Shown here piece by piece: positions 39,941-48,888 of a stretch of 64,000 bases of DNA. This stretch comes from Pseudemcibacter sp038106445. Its GTDB lineage: Bacteria; Pseudomonadota; Alphaproteobacteria; Sphingomonadales; Emcibacteraceae. Where the stretch lies: positions 310,001 to 374,000 of the forward strand of contig JAYODU010000001.1 of NCBI GenBank assembly GCA_038106445.1, given 5' to 3'. Within the stretch, counting starts at the first letter, position 1; each line of letters starts with the position of its first letter. The translations under genes were made by a program, and so were the position numbers. Below the pieces are notes generated by a model that searched no databases, was not told the origin of the DNA, and saw only the letters and a list, made by a program, of their open reading frames with translations.

Positions 39941-40387
39941 ATGACTGAAATTTCGCCACATTCCGGAATTATTAAACAAAATATACACTATTTTCCGGTA
40001 CGTGTTTATTATGAAGACACGGATGTTGGTGGTGTTGTTTATTATGCCAATTATCTGAAATTTATGGAGCGGGCCCGCTCTGAAATGCTTGGATGCCTGG
40101 ATATTGATCAAAAGCGGATGTTAGATTATAACAACGCCGAAGATGTTGGTTATGTAGTAAAAAATGCAATGGTTGATTTTAACGGATCGGCCGAATTTGG
40201 TAATAGTCTGATTGTTGAAAGTAGAATTGTAAAAATGGGGGGTGCCAGTGTTGTTTTCAATCAGATTATTAAAAGAGGCGAAAGCATACTGGTAATTGCC
40301 GAAATTAAGGTTGCCGCGGTTGGTAAAGATGGAAAACCAAAAAAACTGCCGGTAAGTTTAAGACATAAATTTGAATTAATATATTAA
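39941..40387 (+). CDS. ybgC: Acyl-CoA thioesterase YbgC (Tol-Pal associated)
   Basis: 148 aa hotdog-fold protein. The catalytic signature V-Y-Y-EDTDVGGVVYYANYLKFMERAR (about residues 22-45) contains the Asp of the 4-hydroxybenzoyl-CoA thioesterase type. It is normally the first gene of the tol-pal cluster and probably acts on phospholipid acyl groups. It starts two nt after ruvB, and tolQ follows 21 nt later. Confidence 0.92.
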   Translation: MTEISPHSGIIKQNIHYFPVRVYYEDTDVGGVVYYANYLKFMERARSEMLGCLDIDQKRMLDYNNAEDVGYVVKNAMVDFNGSAEFGNSLIVESRIVKMGGASVVFNQIIKRGESILVIAEIKVAAVGKDGKPKKLPVSLRHKFELIY

Positions 40388-40408
40388 AGTATATCTAGGG
40401 ATACGGGA

Positions 40409-41146
40409 ATGGCACAAGAAATAGCAGCAAGCCCAACAGAAGTGGTAGATGCAGTAAATTTAGGCGGCACTGCGCCGGATTTTTCCTTTTTTGGGATGTT
40501 TTTGCAGGCGGATTTTATAGTACAAAGCGTGATGATTATCCTGCTTGGTTCTTCTGTTTGGTGCTGGGCCATAATATATGACAAATATAAGCGTTTAAAA
40601 GAAGTCCGCGAACGTGCCGATGAATTTGAAGGTGAATTCTGGTCAGGTAACAGTCTTGAAGATCTTTATGACCGGACGCGCCATGACCCTGATCATCCTC
40701 TTGCCATGCTTTTTGTGGCTGCCATGCGTGAATGGCAGCGCTCCGCTGCGACAAGCACGGGCCGCATTGCCATGGGCGCACAGGAAAGGATTTACCGTGT
40801 GATGCAGGTGACTGTCAGTCGTGAAATGGAGAGACTTGAACATTATTTAAGTGTGCTTGCAACCGTTGGATCAACAGCCCCCTTTGTTGGCCTGTTTGGG
40901 ACGGTTTGGGGTATCATGAATAGTTTCCAGTCAATCGCATCATCAAATAACTCTTCGCTTGCGGTTGTTGCCCCCGGCATTGCCGAAGCGCTTGCGGCGA
41001 CGGCAATGGGTCTGGTTGCAGCGATCCCGGCGGTCGTGGCTTATAACTACTTATCCAATGATCTTGGAAGATATGCCAACCGGCTTGAAGGATTTGCGGA
41101 AGAATTTGGAACAATTCTGTCCCGTCAGATGGATGAGGAGCGTTAA
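40409..41146 (+). CDS. tolQ: Tol-Pal system protein TolQ
   Basis: 245 aa, inner membrane, with three transmembrane helices (about residues 32-56, 147-170 and 183-207). The MotA/TolQ/ExbB signature is LATVGSTAPFVGLFGTVWGIMNSF and then VAPGIAEALAATAMGLVAAIPAVVAYN. With TolR it forms the proton-driven motor that energises TolA at the division septum. The long cytoplasmic loop between helices 1 and 2 is as expected. tolR starts two nt after its stop. Confidence 0.96.
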   Translation: MAQEIAASPTEVVDAVNLGGTAPDFSFFGMFLQADFIVQSVMIILLGSSVWCWAIIYDKYKRLKEVRERADEFEGEFWSGNSLEDLYDRTRHDPDHPLAMLFVAAMREWQRSAATSTGRIAMGAQERIYRVMQVTVSREMERLEHYLSVLATVGSTAPFVGLFGTVWGIMNSFQSIASSNNSSLAVVAPGIAEALAATAMGLVAAIPAVVAYNYLSNDLGRYANRLEGFAEEFGTILSRQMDEER

Positions 41147-41148
41147 GC

Positions 41149-41586
41149 ATGCAGATGCATAACACAGGAAATGGTAGTCGCAGGACGGCATTTGCCAAAC
41201 GCCACAGGCAAATGAGCGAAATAAATGTCACACCCTTTGTGGATGTGATGCTGGTTTTGCTTGTTGTTTTCATGGTAACGGCACCGCTTCTTACGGTGGG
41301 TGTGCCTATTGATCTGCCTAATAGTGAAGCTAACAATTTGCCGGAAAATGATACACCACTTTCCATCACGATTGATCAAGAAGGCAGAATATATCTTCAG
41401 GATGAAGAAGTGGATCTGGAACAAATGGTTGCCCGCATAACAGTAATATTTGAAAACCGGAAGGAAGACAGAATTTATGTTCACGGTGATCAGGCGGTAA
41501 ATTATGGCAGGGTTATGGAAGTAATAGGCCTTCTTAACGGCAATGGTTTTTCCCGTGTGGCGATGGTCACAGATCCGCCACGATAA
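41149..41586 (+). CDS. tolR: Tol-Pal system protein TolR
   Basis: 145 aa. A basic cytoplasmic N-terminus (KRHRQMSEINVTPFVDVMLVLLVVFMVTAPLL) contains the proton-pathway aspartate in the single transmembrane helix (PFVDVML, about residue 28). A periplasmic ExbD/TolR domain follows, ending NGNGFSRVAMVTDPPR. It couples proton flow through TolQR to TolA. Two ATGs are near the start (41149 and 41155). Confidence 0.94.
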   Translation: MQMHNTGNGSRRTAFAKRHRQMSEINVTPFVDVMLVLLVVFMVTAPLLTVGVPIDLPNSEANNLPENDTPLSITIDQEGRIYLQDEEVDLEQMVARITVIFENRKEDRIYVHGDQAVNYGRVMEVIGLLNGNGFSRVAMVTDPPR

Positions 41587-41606
41587 TGAGGTAGTAACCA
41601 AATCAT

Positions 41607-42407
41607 ATGAAACAGGCACTTATCATATCCGGAATTTTCCATGTCTCGCTGCTGGTTTTTGCAGCAATGGATATTCCGTGGTTTGACCAGGTTGAAAATG
41701 TGGAAATGGAAATTATTCCCGTGGAAATGGTTGATATTTCCGAAGTGACGAGAACCTTCGAAATAGCCAAGGAGCCGGAACCGCTTCGTGAAAAGCCAAA
41801 GCCACCAGAAAGGCAGCCTCAGCGTGTTGATAATTTGCCACCACCACCACCACGTATGCCATCGACAATGCCGCTACCTAAGCAGACAGCTGAGGCGCCG
41901 GCCGAAAAACCCAAACCACCCCTGCAACGTGCTGAGGCACCAAGGGTTACGCCAAAAAGCAAGCCAAGACCTCCATCTAGGCTGGATCTGGCGGCTCTGA
42001 GGAACCTTGTGCCGGAAAGAAGTCTGGAAGAAAGAATTGCTGATAAACTTGGTCCTCAGGAACAAAGGGCGACATCGCTTGATGTACAGCGTCAGACCAT
42101 GACGATCAGCGCAGCGATCCGTAAAAAAATTGAAGATCAGTGCTGGAACCCTCCTGTAGGCGCGGATACATCTGAAAGCCTACGAGTTACGGTTCAGGTC
42201 TTTCTTGCACCAACAGGTGAACTGGCCCGCCCGCCCGTGGCAGAGGATTATGCCCGCATGAACGGTTTTTTAAAAGTGGCTGCGGATAGTGCCCTTCGGG
42301 CGGTGCGGATGTGTGCACCTTATAATGATATAAATTTACCAAAAGATATGTATGATCAATGGAAAGAGATTAAAATGAATTTTGATCCTTCCGATATGGT
42401 TTCATAA
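41607..42407 (+). CDS. tolA: Tol-Pal system protein TolA
   Basis: 266 aa. The N-terminal membrane anchor (ALIISGIFHVSLLVFAAMDI, with the S-x(3)-H-x(6) motif of TonB/TolA anchors) is followed by a Pro/Lys-rich periplasmic stalk (about residues 55-130, many KP and PPP). The C-terminal TolA/TonB-type domain contains KIEDQCWNPPVGAD and the LAPTGELARPPVAED strand. TolA bridges the inner membrane motor and TolB/Pal. The short, proline-rich (rather than long alanine-rich helical) stalk is the usual alphaproteobacterial form. Confidence 0.9.
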   Translation: MKQALIISGIFHVSLLVFAAMDIPWFDQVENVEMEIIPVEMVDISEVTRTFEIAKEPEPLREKPKPPERQPQRVDNLPPPPPRMPSTMPLPKQTAEAPAEKPKPPLQRAEAPRVTPKSKPRPPSRLDLAALRNLVPERSLEERIADKLGPQEQRATSLDVQRQTMTISAAIRKKIEDQCWNPPVGADTSESLRVTVQVFLAPTGELARPPVAEDYARMNGFLKVAADSALRAVRMCAPYNDINLPKDMYDQWKEIKMNFDPSDMVS

Positions 42408-42454
42408 GATTGTAACTGAACAAGAACAGATTGAGTGATAATTGGAGAATTGGC

Positions 42455-43795
42455 GTGAGAATGCTTAAAATATTGATTGTATCCTTATTCGGATTTATTG
42501 CTGCAACCCTGAGTGCCCATGCGGTGATCGAAATTGATATTACGCGTGGAAATATTCAACCCCTGCCGATTGCGATTACCCCCTTTGTAGGCAGTGATCA
42601 GCAAATGACAACAAACGGGTCCGTGGCTGACATCGGTGCGCAGATTGCTCAGGTGGTTACAGCAGATCTTGAACGATCAGGTTTATTCAATGCAATTGAT
42701 CCCAGAGCATTTATAAATTCCGGTAATGTGGCAGCCGGTCCACAGTTTGCAAACTGGCGCGCAGTTGGCGCGCAGGCACTTGTTACGGGCACCACAGTTC
42801 TTGAAGAGGACGGGCGTGTTCGTGTTGAATTTCGCCTTTGGGATGTGCTTGCCGGATCACAGATGACAGGCCTTCGTTATTATACGGCACCGCAAAACTG
42901 GAGACGGATTGCACATCTGATTTCGGATGCGATTTATAAGCGCCTTACAGGTGAAGACGGTTATTTTGATACCCGAATTGTTTATATTTCCGAAAGTGGT
43001 CCTTATCTGGAGCGTATCAAACGGCTCGCCATTATGGATCAGGACGGATATAATCATAAATTTCTTACTGACGGATCTTACATGATCCTTAATCCGCGTT
43101 TTTCACCGACATCACAGGAAATTACATATCTTTCATTTTATAATGATACACCAAGGGTTTATCTGTTTAATATCGATACCGGTAAATCAGAAATGTTGGG
43201 TGAATTTGAAGGGATGACTTTCGCGCCGCGTTTTTCACCGGACGGTAAAAAAGTAATTATGTCAAAGGCAGAGCAAGGCAATTCAGATATTTTTGTTATG
43301 GAATTAAGTACCCGCCGGGTTGAAAGATTAACCACACATTCCGCGATCGATACAAGCCCCAGTTATTCGCCATTTGGGCGGTATATAACATTTAATTCGG
43401 ATCGTGGAGGTTCCCAGCAGCTTTATGTTATGGATGCGGATGGCAGCAACGTCAAACGTATAAGTTTTGGTGATGGGCGTTACTCGACACCTGTCTGGTC
43501 ACCACGTGGTGACCTGATTGCCTTTACTAAGCAGACAGGCGGTAAATTTTACATTGGTGTGATGCGCCCGGACGGTACTGGAGAGCGAATTCTGACCGAA
43601 AGTTATTTTGAAGAAGGGCCGACATGGTCACCAAATGGCCGTGTTTTGATGTTCTACCGTAAATATCCATATGACAATAATGGAGGTGGTGGAGACACAC
43701 AATTATGGTCCATCGACCTTACAGGATATAATGAAAGACAAATTTTAACACCGCTTGACGGGTCGGATCCAGCGTGGTCGCCGTTAATGGATTGA
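42455..43795 (+). CDS. tolB: Tol-Pal system beta-propeller protein TolB
   Basis: 446 aa, with a Sec signal peptide (about residues 3-24, ending AHA). The N-terminal domain (IAITPFVGSD..., DLERSGLFNAIDP, WRAVGAQALVTGT, RLWDVLAGSQMTGLRY) precedes six WD40-like/PD40 blades (RFSPTSQEITYLSF, RFSPDGKKVIMS, SYSPFGRYITFNSDRGGSQQLYVMDADGS, WSPRGDLIAFTK, WSPNGRVLMFYR). It is a periplasmic partner of TolA and Pal. GTG 42455 was chosen because GGAG lies seven nt upstream; ATG 42461 and TTG 42431 are alternatives. Confidence 0.94.
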   Translation: MRMLKILIVSLFGFIAATLSAHAVIEIDITRGNIQPLPIAITPFVGSDQQMTTNGSVADIGAQIAQVVTADLERSGLFNAIDPRAFINSGNVAAGPQFANWRAVGAQALVTGTTVLEEDGRVRVEFRLWDVLAGSQMTGLRYYTAPQNWRRIAHLISDAIYKRLTGEDGYFDTRIVYISESGPYLERIKRLAIMDQDGYNHKFLTDGSYMILNPRFSPTSQEITYLSFYNDTPRVYLFNIDTGKSEMLGEFEGMTFAPRFSPDGKKVIMSKAEQGNSDIFVMELSTRRVERLTTHSAIDTSPSYSPFGRYITFNSDRGGSQQLYVMDADGSNVKRISFGDGRYSTPVWSPRGDLIAFTKQTGGKFYIGVMRPDGTGERILTESYFEEGPTWSPNGRVLMFYRKYPYDNNGGGGDTQLWSIDLTGYNERQILTPLDGSDPAWSPLMD

Positions 43796-43860
43796 TAATA
43801 ATTAGGGGATAGTATATATAAATTGTTAACAGAATCCCGCTAAAAGACTAGTTTTGTTGC

Positions 43861-43889
43861 TTGATTCCTCAATAATCTATGTTTATAGT
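43861..43889 (+). promoter_or_regulatory. Candidate internal promoter for pal
   Basis: TTGATT (43861-43866), a 17-nt spacer and TATAGT (43884-43889) lie in the 209-nt gap between tolB and pal, giving a leader of about 110 nt. A separate pal promoter is common in this cluster. Consensus match only. Confidence 0.45.
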
Positions 43890-44004
43890 CGAGGTAATTA
43901 TATAGGTCGATGGATTGTATAAATAAATGCGCATGTCAATTCTTATGGGGAATGACAGTAATTTTTGGAAAAAATATAAAAATAATTATGTGAAGGATCA
44001 CTAA

Positions 44005-44508
44005 ATGCAGACTAAATTTTATGCAAAATATTTAATAATGATCGGGGCCGCGCTGATCTTAAGTGCTTGTGCGAACACAGGTGACGAAGCTGTCATGGAG
44101 ACGCCTGATCCGGTGGAAACTACACCTCCGCCACCACCAACACCAGCTCCTGTGATGAAAACAGACCAGGAAATACTGAGTGAATTGATGGGTGGTACAG
44201 GGGCCGATACAGTATATTTCGCTTATGATCGCTATGACGTTGATGCCACAGCACGTGGTATTCTACAGGCGCAGGCAGAATGGCTGAAGTCAAACAATAA
44301 AAATGTTATTATTGAAGGCCACTGCGACGAACGCGGAACACGTGAATATAATATTGCACTTGGTGATCGTCGGGCAAACGCAGTTAAAAATTACCTTGTA
44401 GCTATGGGTGTACCTGCATCGCGCATTCGTACCGTTAGTTACGGTAAAGAGCGTCCGATTGGCACAAATGATGCTGCAAACCGTCGCGGATATACCCGCG
44501 TAAACTAA
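44005..44508 (+). CDS. pal: Peptidoglycan-associated lipoprotein Pal
   Basis: 167 aa, with a lipoprotein signal peptide ending ILSAC (lipidated Cys about residue 22). A Pro/Thr-rich linker (TTPPPPPTPAP) precedes the OmpA-like peptidoglycan-binding domain: TVYFAYDRYDVDATARGILQAQAEWL, VIIEGHCDERGTREYNIALGDRRANAVKNYL, with the Asp and Arg (DER...R) that bind diaminopimelate. It anchors the outer membrane to peptidoglycan and binds TolB. The family's size and domain order are normal. Confidence 0.96.
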   Translation: MQTKFYAKYLIMIGAALILSACANTGDEAVMETPDPVETTPPPPPTPAPVMKTDQEILSELMGGTGADTVYFAYDRYDVDATARGILQAQAEWLKSNNKNVIIEGHCDERGTREYNIALGDRRANAVKNYLVAMGVPASRIRTVSYGKERPIGTNDAANRRGYTRVN

Positions 44509-44526
44509 AAGAATAATAGTTTGAAG

Positions 44527-44568
44527 AATGCCCGTGCGACTAACACTGTCTCGCGGGCATTTTTTTTA
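44527..44568 (+). terminator. Rho-independent terminator after pal
   Basis: AATGCCCG...GCGA (from 44527) pairs with TCGC...GGGCATT (to about 44562) and is followed by seven further T residues. It separates pal from cpoB, so cpoB may need its own promoter or read-through. Confidence 0.88.
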
Positions 44569-44599
44569 AGACCGCTTGTTAGCGAATACGGAGCATAAA

Positions 44600-45493
44600 A
44601 TGTTTGAAAAAATTTTTAAGATGAAAAAATCACTTATTGGATTTGTGTCATTGTCTGTAATGGCAGTTACAGTTACAGGATTTGTGGATCATGCATTGGC
44701 ACAATCTACAAGTCAGCGTCTTACTGCAATTGAAAAACAACTAAATGCGCTTCAGCGTCAACTATTCACGCCCGGCAGCCGTTTCCAGTCCGGCGAAAAT
44801 AATAATAATAGTACATCTCCGGCGGCGATGAATGTGCCCACAGGTTCGGAGGGCGCACTTATTGCTGATATTAATATTCGTATTTCGGAACTTGAAACGC
44901 AGCTTCGTCAGATGACCGGTCAGCTTGAAGAAGCCAATTTTAAGATACAAAATCTTACCGGGCAGCTTGAAGCGATGCAGAAGGATAACGAATTTCGTTT
45001 CAATGAAATTGAGGGCAGGGGGACACCGATCGGTGGCGGGGTTCCTGCTACGACTACCGCTGCCGGCGGCGCAACTGCTCTGCCGCCCATTGTACCGGCT
45101 ACTCAAATGAATACAGCGAAACAAAAATATGATTACGCTTACGGGCTTGTTTCCAACGCACAATATGATCAGGCAGAAATCATTTTTCGTGATTTTCTAA
45201 GTGAATATCCAGAAGATGAACTTGCAGGTAATGCTCAATACTGGCTTGGTCAAACCTTCTATGCCCGCGGTAACTATGCCGATGCAACGCGTACTTTCCT
45301 TGAAGGGATGAGTAAGTACCCTGAAAGCTCAAAAGCACCGGCTTATTTGCTCAAAGTGGGAATGTCCCTTAATTTGTTAGGTGAGAAAACAGAAGCATGT
45401 GAAGTTTACCGCGAATTAAATTCCCGTTATCCCGATAGTTCAGAAAATACACGCTTGCGTCCGGCAGAAGAGAGAAAAGCAGGATGCAGCTAG
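44600..45493 (+). CDS. cpoB: Cell division coordinator CpoB (YbgF)
   Basis: 297 aa, with a Sec signal peptide (about residues 9-33, ending ALAQ). A coiled coil (about 35-125; LTAIEKQLNALQRQL and ISELETQLRQMTGQLEEANFKIQNLTGQLEAMQ) and a Gly/Ala/Thr linker follow. The C-terminal TPR domain (about 180-295) has YDYAYGLVSNAQYDQAEIIFRDFLSEYPEDELAGNAQYWLGQTFYARGNYADAT. CpoB couples Tol to cell-wall synthesis at division. ATG 44600 follows GGAG at a six-nt spacing. Its 3' end overlaps the tilS start by ten nt. Confidence 0.92.
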   Translation: MFEKIFKMKKSLIGFVSLSVMAVTVTGFVDHALAQSTSQRLTAIEKQLNALQRQLFTPGSRFQSGENNNNSTSPAAMNVPTGSEGALIADINIRISELETQLRQMTGQLEEANFKIQNLTGQLEAMQKDNEFRFNEIEGRGTPIGGGVPATTTAAGGATALPPIVPATQMNTAKQKYDYAYGLVSNAQYDQAEIIFRDFLSEYPEDELAGNAQYWLGQTFYARGNYADATRTFLEGMSKYPESSKAPAYLLKVGMSLNLLGEKTEACEVYRELNSRYPDSSENTRLRPAEERKAGCS

Positions 45494-46815
45494 AAGGAAG
45501 CAATGAAGCCCTTCATTTAAATCAAGAAGAATTTAACATCCTAATGCGTTCTGCATCAGTTGGGAACGCAACGAATATTGCCGTGGCCGTATCCGGTGGC
45601 GGTGACAGTATGGCACTTACATTACTGCTTAAAAAATGGTGCGACGAGAATAATGTTTCACTAACTGCTTTAACCATTAATCATGGTCTGCGCGATACGT
45701 CCGGTCAGGAAGCCGAGCAGGTCGGAAAGTGGATTGCTGATCGCGACATTGAACATCATATTCTCCATTGGGAAGGAGATAAGCCAAAATCAAATATCCA
45801 GGATGAAGCACGGTCCGCCAGATACCGTATACTCGGAAATTGGTGTGTTAAGAATAAGGTAAATGATCTGGTAGTGGCACATCATCTTGATGATCAGGCA
45901 GAAACATTTTTAATTCGTCTTTTCCGGGGTAGCGGAATTGACGGCCTTAGCGCCATGGATGTCAGCTCATCTTTACCGCTAAATGCGGGAACTCAGGTGT
46001 CGGTTCATCGCCCACTTCTAACTGTGCCCAAAAAACGGTTAATCGCTTTTCTGGAAAAAAAGGGACATACATGGATTGAAGATCCAAGCAATTATCAGGA
46101 TAGATATACCCGGATAAAAGTTCGAAATCTGTTATCAGATACTGAAATTGAAGGATTAAATGCTGATCGGATGGCGGCAACTGCAGACAGGATGAGAAGG
46201 GTTAAATCGTTACTTGATGAACTGACAGATAGTGCCGAATCAAAATACGTAACATTTGACAAGCTTTGTTTTGCAACACTAAATCAGAGTTTTGCAGACG
46301 AGCTACACGAAGAAATTGCGTTACGATTGCTGTCACGCTGTTTGAAAAAAGTAAGTGGAGAATATTATGCACCAAGAATTAACAAGCTGGAAAATCTTCT
46401 TGAAAATTTGAAAAGTGATGATTTTACCGGCCAGACATTACATGGTACTTTGCTTTTTAAAAATAGTAACGGGCAAATTAATATCTGTAGAGAAGACCGA
46501 AAAATATCTGTTAGCATTAATATTACAAACCAGAAACAGTATTTGTGGGATAGAAGATTTCTGATTAACAGTGGGCATTTTCAAGGAAAAATAGTTCGCC
46601 TTACAACAGATCAGTATTCTAATATTGAAACGGCGATCCCGGAATTCAAGGACGTTTTTAAAACTTATTGCAAAACTGCCGAAATAAGAGACAGAATATT
46701 GCCAACTTTACCCTGTATTATAACCAAAAGGAACGAAGTTGTGCTTTGGGATCAACTTTTATCAATTTTAAAACGTAACGATTTAGATGGATTTTCAGCA
46801 GATTTTAAGGAATAA
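45484..46815 (+). CDS. tilS: tRNA(Ile) lysidine synthase TilS
   Basis: 443 aa. The N-terminal PP-loop is AVAVSGGGDSMALTLLL (SGGxDS, about residues 36-42). It is followed by the family blocks LTINHGLR, EAEQVGKWIAD, EARSARYRILGNWC, HHLDDQAETFLIRLFRGSG, RPLLTVPKKRL and WIEDPSNYQDRYTRIKVRN. The C-terminal half is divergent, as is usual. TilS changes the wobble cytidine of tRNA-Ile(CAU) to lysidine so that it reads AUA. Adjacent to ftsH, a common proteobacterial arrangement. Start overlaps the end of cpoB. Confidence 0.93.
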   Translation: MQLEGSNEALHLNQEEFNILMRSASVGNATNIAVAVSGGGDSMALTLLLKKWCDENNVSLTALTINHGLRDTSGQEAEQVGKWIADRDIEHHILHWEGDKPKSNIQDEARSARYRILGNWCVKNKVNDLVVAHHLDDQAETFLIRLFRGSGIDGLSAMDVSSSLPLNAGTQVSVHRPLLTVPKKRLIAFLEKKGHTWIEDPSNYQDRYTRIKVRNLLSDTEIEGLNADRMAATADRMRRVKSLLDELTDSAESKYVTFDKLCFATLNQSFADELHEEIALRLLSRCLKKVSGEYYAPRINKLENLLENLKSDDFTGQTLHGTLLFKNSNGQINICREDRKISVSINITNQKQYLWDRRFLINSGHFQGKIVRLTTDQYSNIETAIPEFKDVFKTYCKTAEIRDRILPTLPCIITKRNEVVLWDQLLSILKRNDLDGFSADFKE

Positions 46816-46878
46816 ACACTAACATGGTGCTGTTTTGAGGCTAAAAAGGCAGACTTGGTGAAAAAATACGATAATTGA

Positions 46879-46906
46879 CTTGTTTCTAACTGATTAAAGC
46901 CTATCT
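46879..46906 (+). promoter_or_regulatory. Candidate sigma-32 (RpoH) heat-shock promoter upstream of ftsH
   Basis: CTTG (46879-46882), a spacer of exactly 17 nt, and CCTATCT (46900-46906) fit the alphaproteobacterial heat-shock consensus CTTG-N17/18-CYTATnT. It lies 64 nt before the ftsH ATG in the 154-nt tilS-ftsH gap. FtsH is a usual sigma-32 target, and rpoH itself is in this window. Confidence 0.6.
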
Positions 46907-46969
46907 ATTATATTAGACTTTTAAAGTTCGAAAACTGGCTACATTAATAAAGGTTCAACGCGTGGCAAT

Positions 46970-48880
46970 ATGAAACGTAATTTTGCATTCTGGTTAATTA
47001 TCCTTATCTTTTTATTCCTGACATTTAGTGCAGTGAATAATGATCCTGCTGGTGTGGGAGAACGTGAGGGGATTTCATATTCTGATTTTCTTTCACGTGT
47101 TGATAACGGCCGTGTGACCGAAGTTAAGATTCAGGAAAGTAATATTGAGGGTCGTGATACGAATGGTAAATCATTCAAGACATATGCGCCCAATGATCCA
47201 ACATTGATTGACCGTCTGAATGAACATGGTGTCAATATTATTGCTGAACCTGTTGAAACCAGCCTTTTCATGTCATTTTTGTTCAGTTTCGGACCTATCA
47301 TCGTTTTGGTTGCTATCTGGATTTTCTTTATGCGACAAATGCAGGGCGGTGGTGGCAAGGCTATGGGCTTTGGCAAATCCAAGGCTAAGCTTCTAAATGA
47401 AATGTCGGGTCGTGTGACATTTGACGATGTTGCCGGAATTGAAGAAGCCAAAGAAGAACTTGAAGAAATTGTAGAATTTTTAAAAGATCCTAGCAAGTAT
47501 CAGCGCTTGGGTGCAGTCATTCCAAAAGGTGCATTGCTTGTTGGCCCTCCGGGTACTGGTAAAACATTGCTTGCCCGTGCGATTGCCGGCGAAGCTAATG
47601 TGCCGTTCTTTACAATTTCGGGTTCAGATTTTGTGGAAATGTTTGTTGGTGTTGGTGCCAGCCGGGTTCGAGACATGTTCGAACAGGGTAAAAATAATGC
47701 CCCGTGTATTATCTTTATTGATGAAATTGATGCCGTAGGCCGTCACCGAGGCGCGGGCCTAGGAGGCGGTAATGACGAACGCGAACAAACCTTAAACCAG
47801 CTGCTTGTTGAAATGGACGGCTTTGAAGCTAATGAAGGGATTATTCTTCTGGCGGCAACCAACCGTCCGGATGTACTTGATCCTGCGCTACTTCGTCCAG
47901 GTCGTTTCGACCGACAGGTTGTGGTTTCAAATCCGGATATTCTGGGCCGTGAAAAAATTCTTAAGGTGCATATGAAAAAAGTACCACTTGCTGCTGATGT
48001 TAAGCCGCGTGTTATCGCCCGCGGGACACCGGGATTTTCGGGTGCGGATATTGCTAATCTTGTGAATGAAGCGGCGCTGCTTGCCGCACGTAAAGGCAAG
48101 CGAGTAGTGACAATGGAAGATTTTGAGCAATCAAAAGATAAAGTCATGATGGGTGCCGAACGTCGTTCAATGGTCATGCAGGAAGAAGAAAGAAAACTTA
48201 CCGCTTACCATGAAGCAGGTCATGCTTTAGTAGCCCTTCATTGTCCGGCTTCTGATCCTATCCATAAGGCGACTATTATTCCACGTGGTCGGGCGCTTGG
48301 TATGGTTATGCGCCTTCCGGAGCATGATCAGCTTTCCAAGTCCCGGGAAAAAATGCACGCTGACCTGGCTGTGGCTATGGGTGGTCGTGTGGCTGAGGAA
48401 ATTATATTTGGTTATGACAAGGTGACTTCTGGTGCTTCTTCCGATATTTCCTATGCGACGAAAATGGCACGGGCAATGGTAACTCAATGGGGTATGAGCG
48501 ACAAACTCGGACCACTAGAATATGGTGAAAACCAGCAGGAAGTATTTCTTGGGCATTCAGTTTCGCAAACGAAAAATGTATCTGACGGAACAGCAAAAAT
48601 TATTGACGAGGAAATACGGCGCATTGTTGATGAAGCTTATAAGCGTGCCACAGGTATCTTAAAGAAAAATATTGATGATCTTCATAAGCTGGGTAAAGGT
48701 CTTCTTGAATATGAAACTTTGAGCGGTGAAGAAATTAATGATCTTCTGGCCGGCAAGGAAATTCAGAAAAATGTTAATGATGATGAACCGGACATAAAGC
48801 CAACAGGTTCAGTGCCATCCACCAAGAAATCAAAAGATAAAGGTGATAATATTGGAACGGATCCGGTTCCGGAAGGTTAA
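46970..48880 (+). CDS. ftsH: ATP-dependent zinc metalloprotease FtsH
   Basis: 636 aa, inner membrane. Two transmembrane helices (about residues 5-22 and 100-120) flank the small periplasmic domain. The AAA module has Walker A VGPPGTGKT (about 191-199), Walker B IIFIDEIDAVG and the second region of homology (LAATNRPDVLDPALLRPGRFDRQV). The M41 protease has zinc site HEAGHAL (about 412-418) and the third ligand Asp in the VTSGASSDI region. It degrades membrane proteins and sigma-32 and is modulated by HflKC encoded at 22578-24544. The tail is polar and low-complexity. Confidence 0.97.
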   Translation: MKRNFAFWLIILIFLFLTFSAVNNDPAGVGEREGISYSDFLSRVDNGRVTEVKIQESNIEGRDTNGKSFKTYAPNDPTLIDRLNEHGVNIIAEPVETSLFMSFLFSFGPIIVLVAIWIFFMRQMQGGGGKAMGFGKSKAKLLNEMSGRVTFDDVAGIEEAKEELEEIVEFLKDPSKYQRLGAVIPKGALLVGPPGTGKTLLARAIAGEANVPFFTISGSDFVEMFVGVGASRVRDMFEQGKNNAPCIIFIDEIDAVGRHRGAGLGGGNDEREQTLNQLLVEMDGFEANEGIILLAATNRPDVLDPALLRPGRFDRQVVVSNPDILGREKILKVHMKKVPLAADVKPRVIARGTPGFSGADIANLVNEAALLAARKGKRVVTMEDFEQSKDKVMMGAERRSMVMQEEERKLTAYHEAGHALVALHCPASDPIHKATIIPRGRALGMVMRLPEHDQLSKSREKMHADLAVAMGGRVAEEIIFGYDKVTSGASSDISYATKMARAMVTQWGMSDKLGPLEYGENQQEVFLGHSVSQTKNVSDGTAKIIDEEIRRIVDEAYKRATGILKKNIDDLHKLGKGLLEYETLSGEEINDLLAGKEIQKNVNDDEPDIKPTGSVPSTKKSKDKGDNIGTDPVPEG

Positions 48881-48888
48881 GTTCCTGG

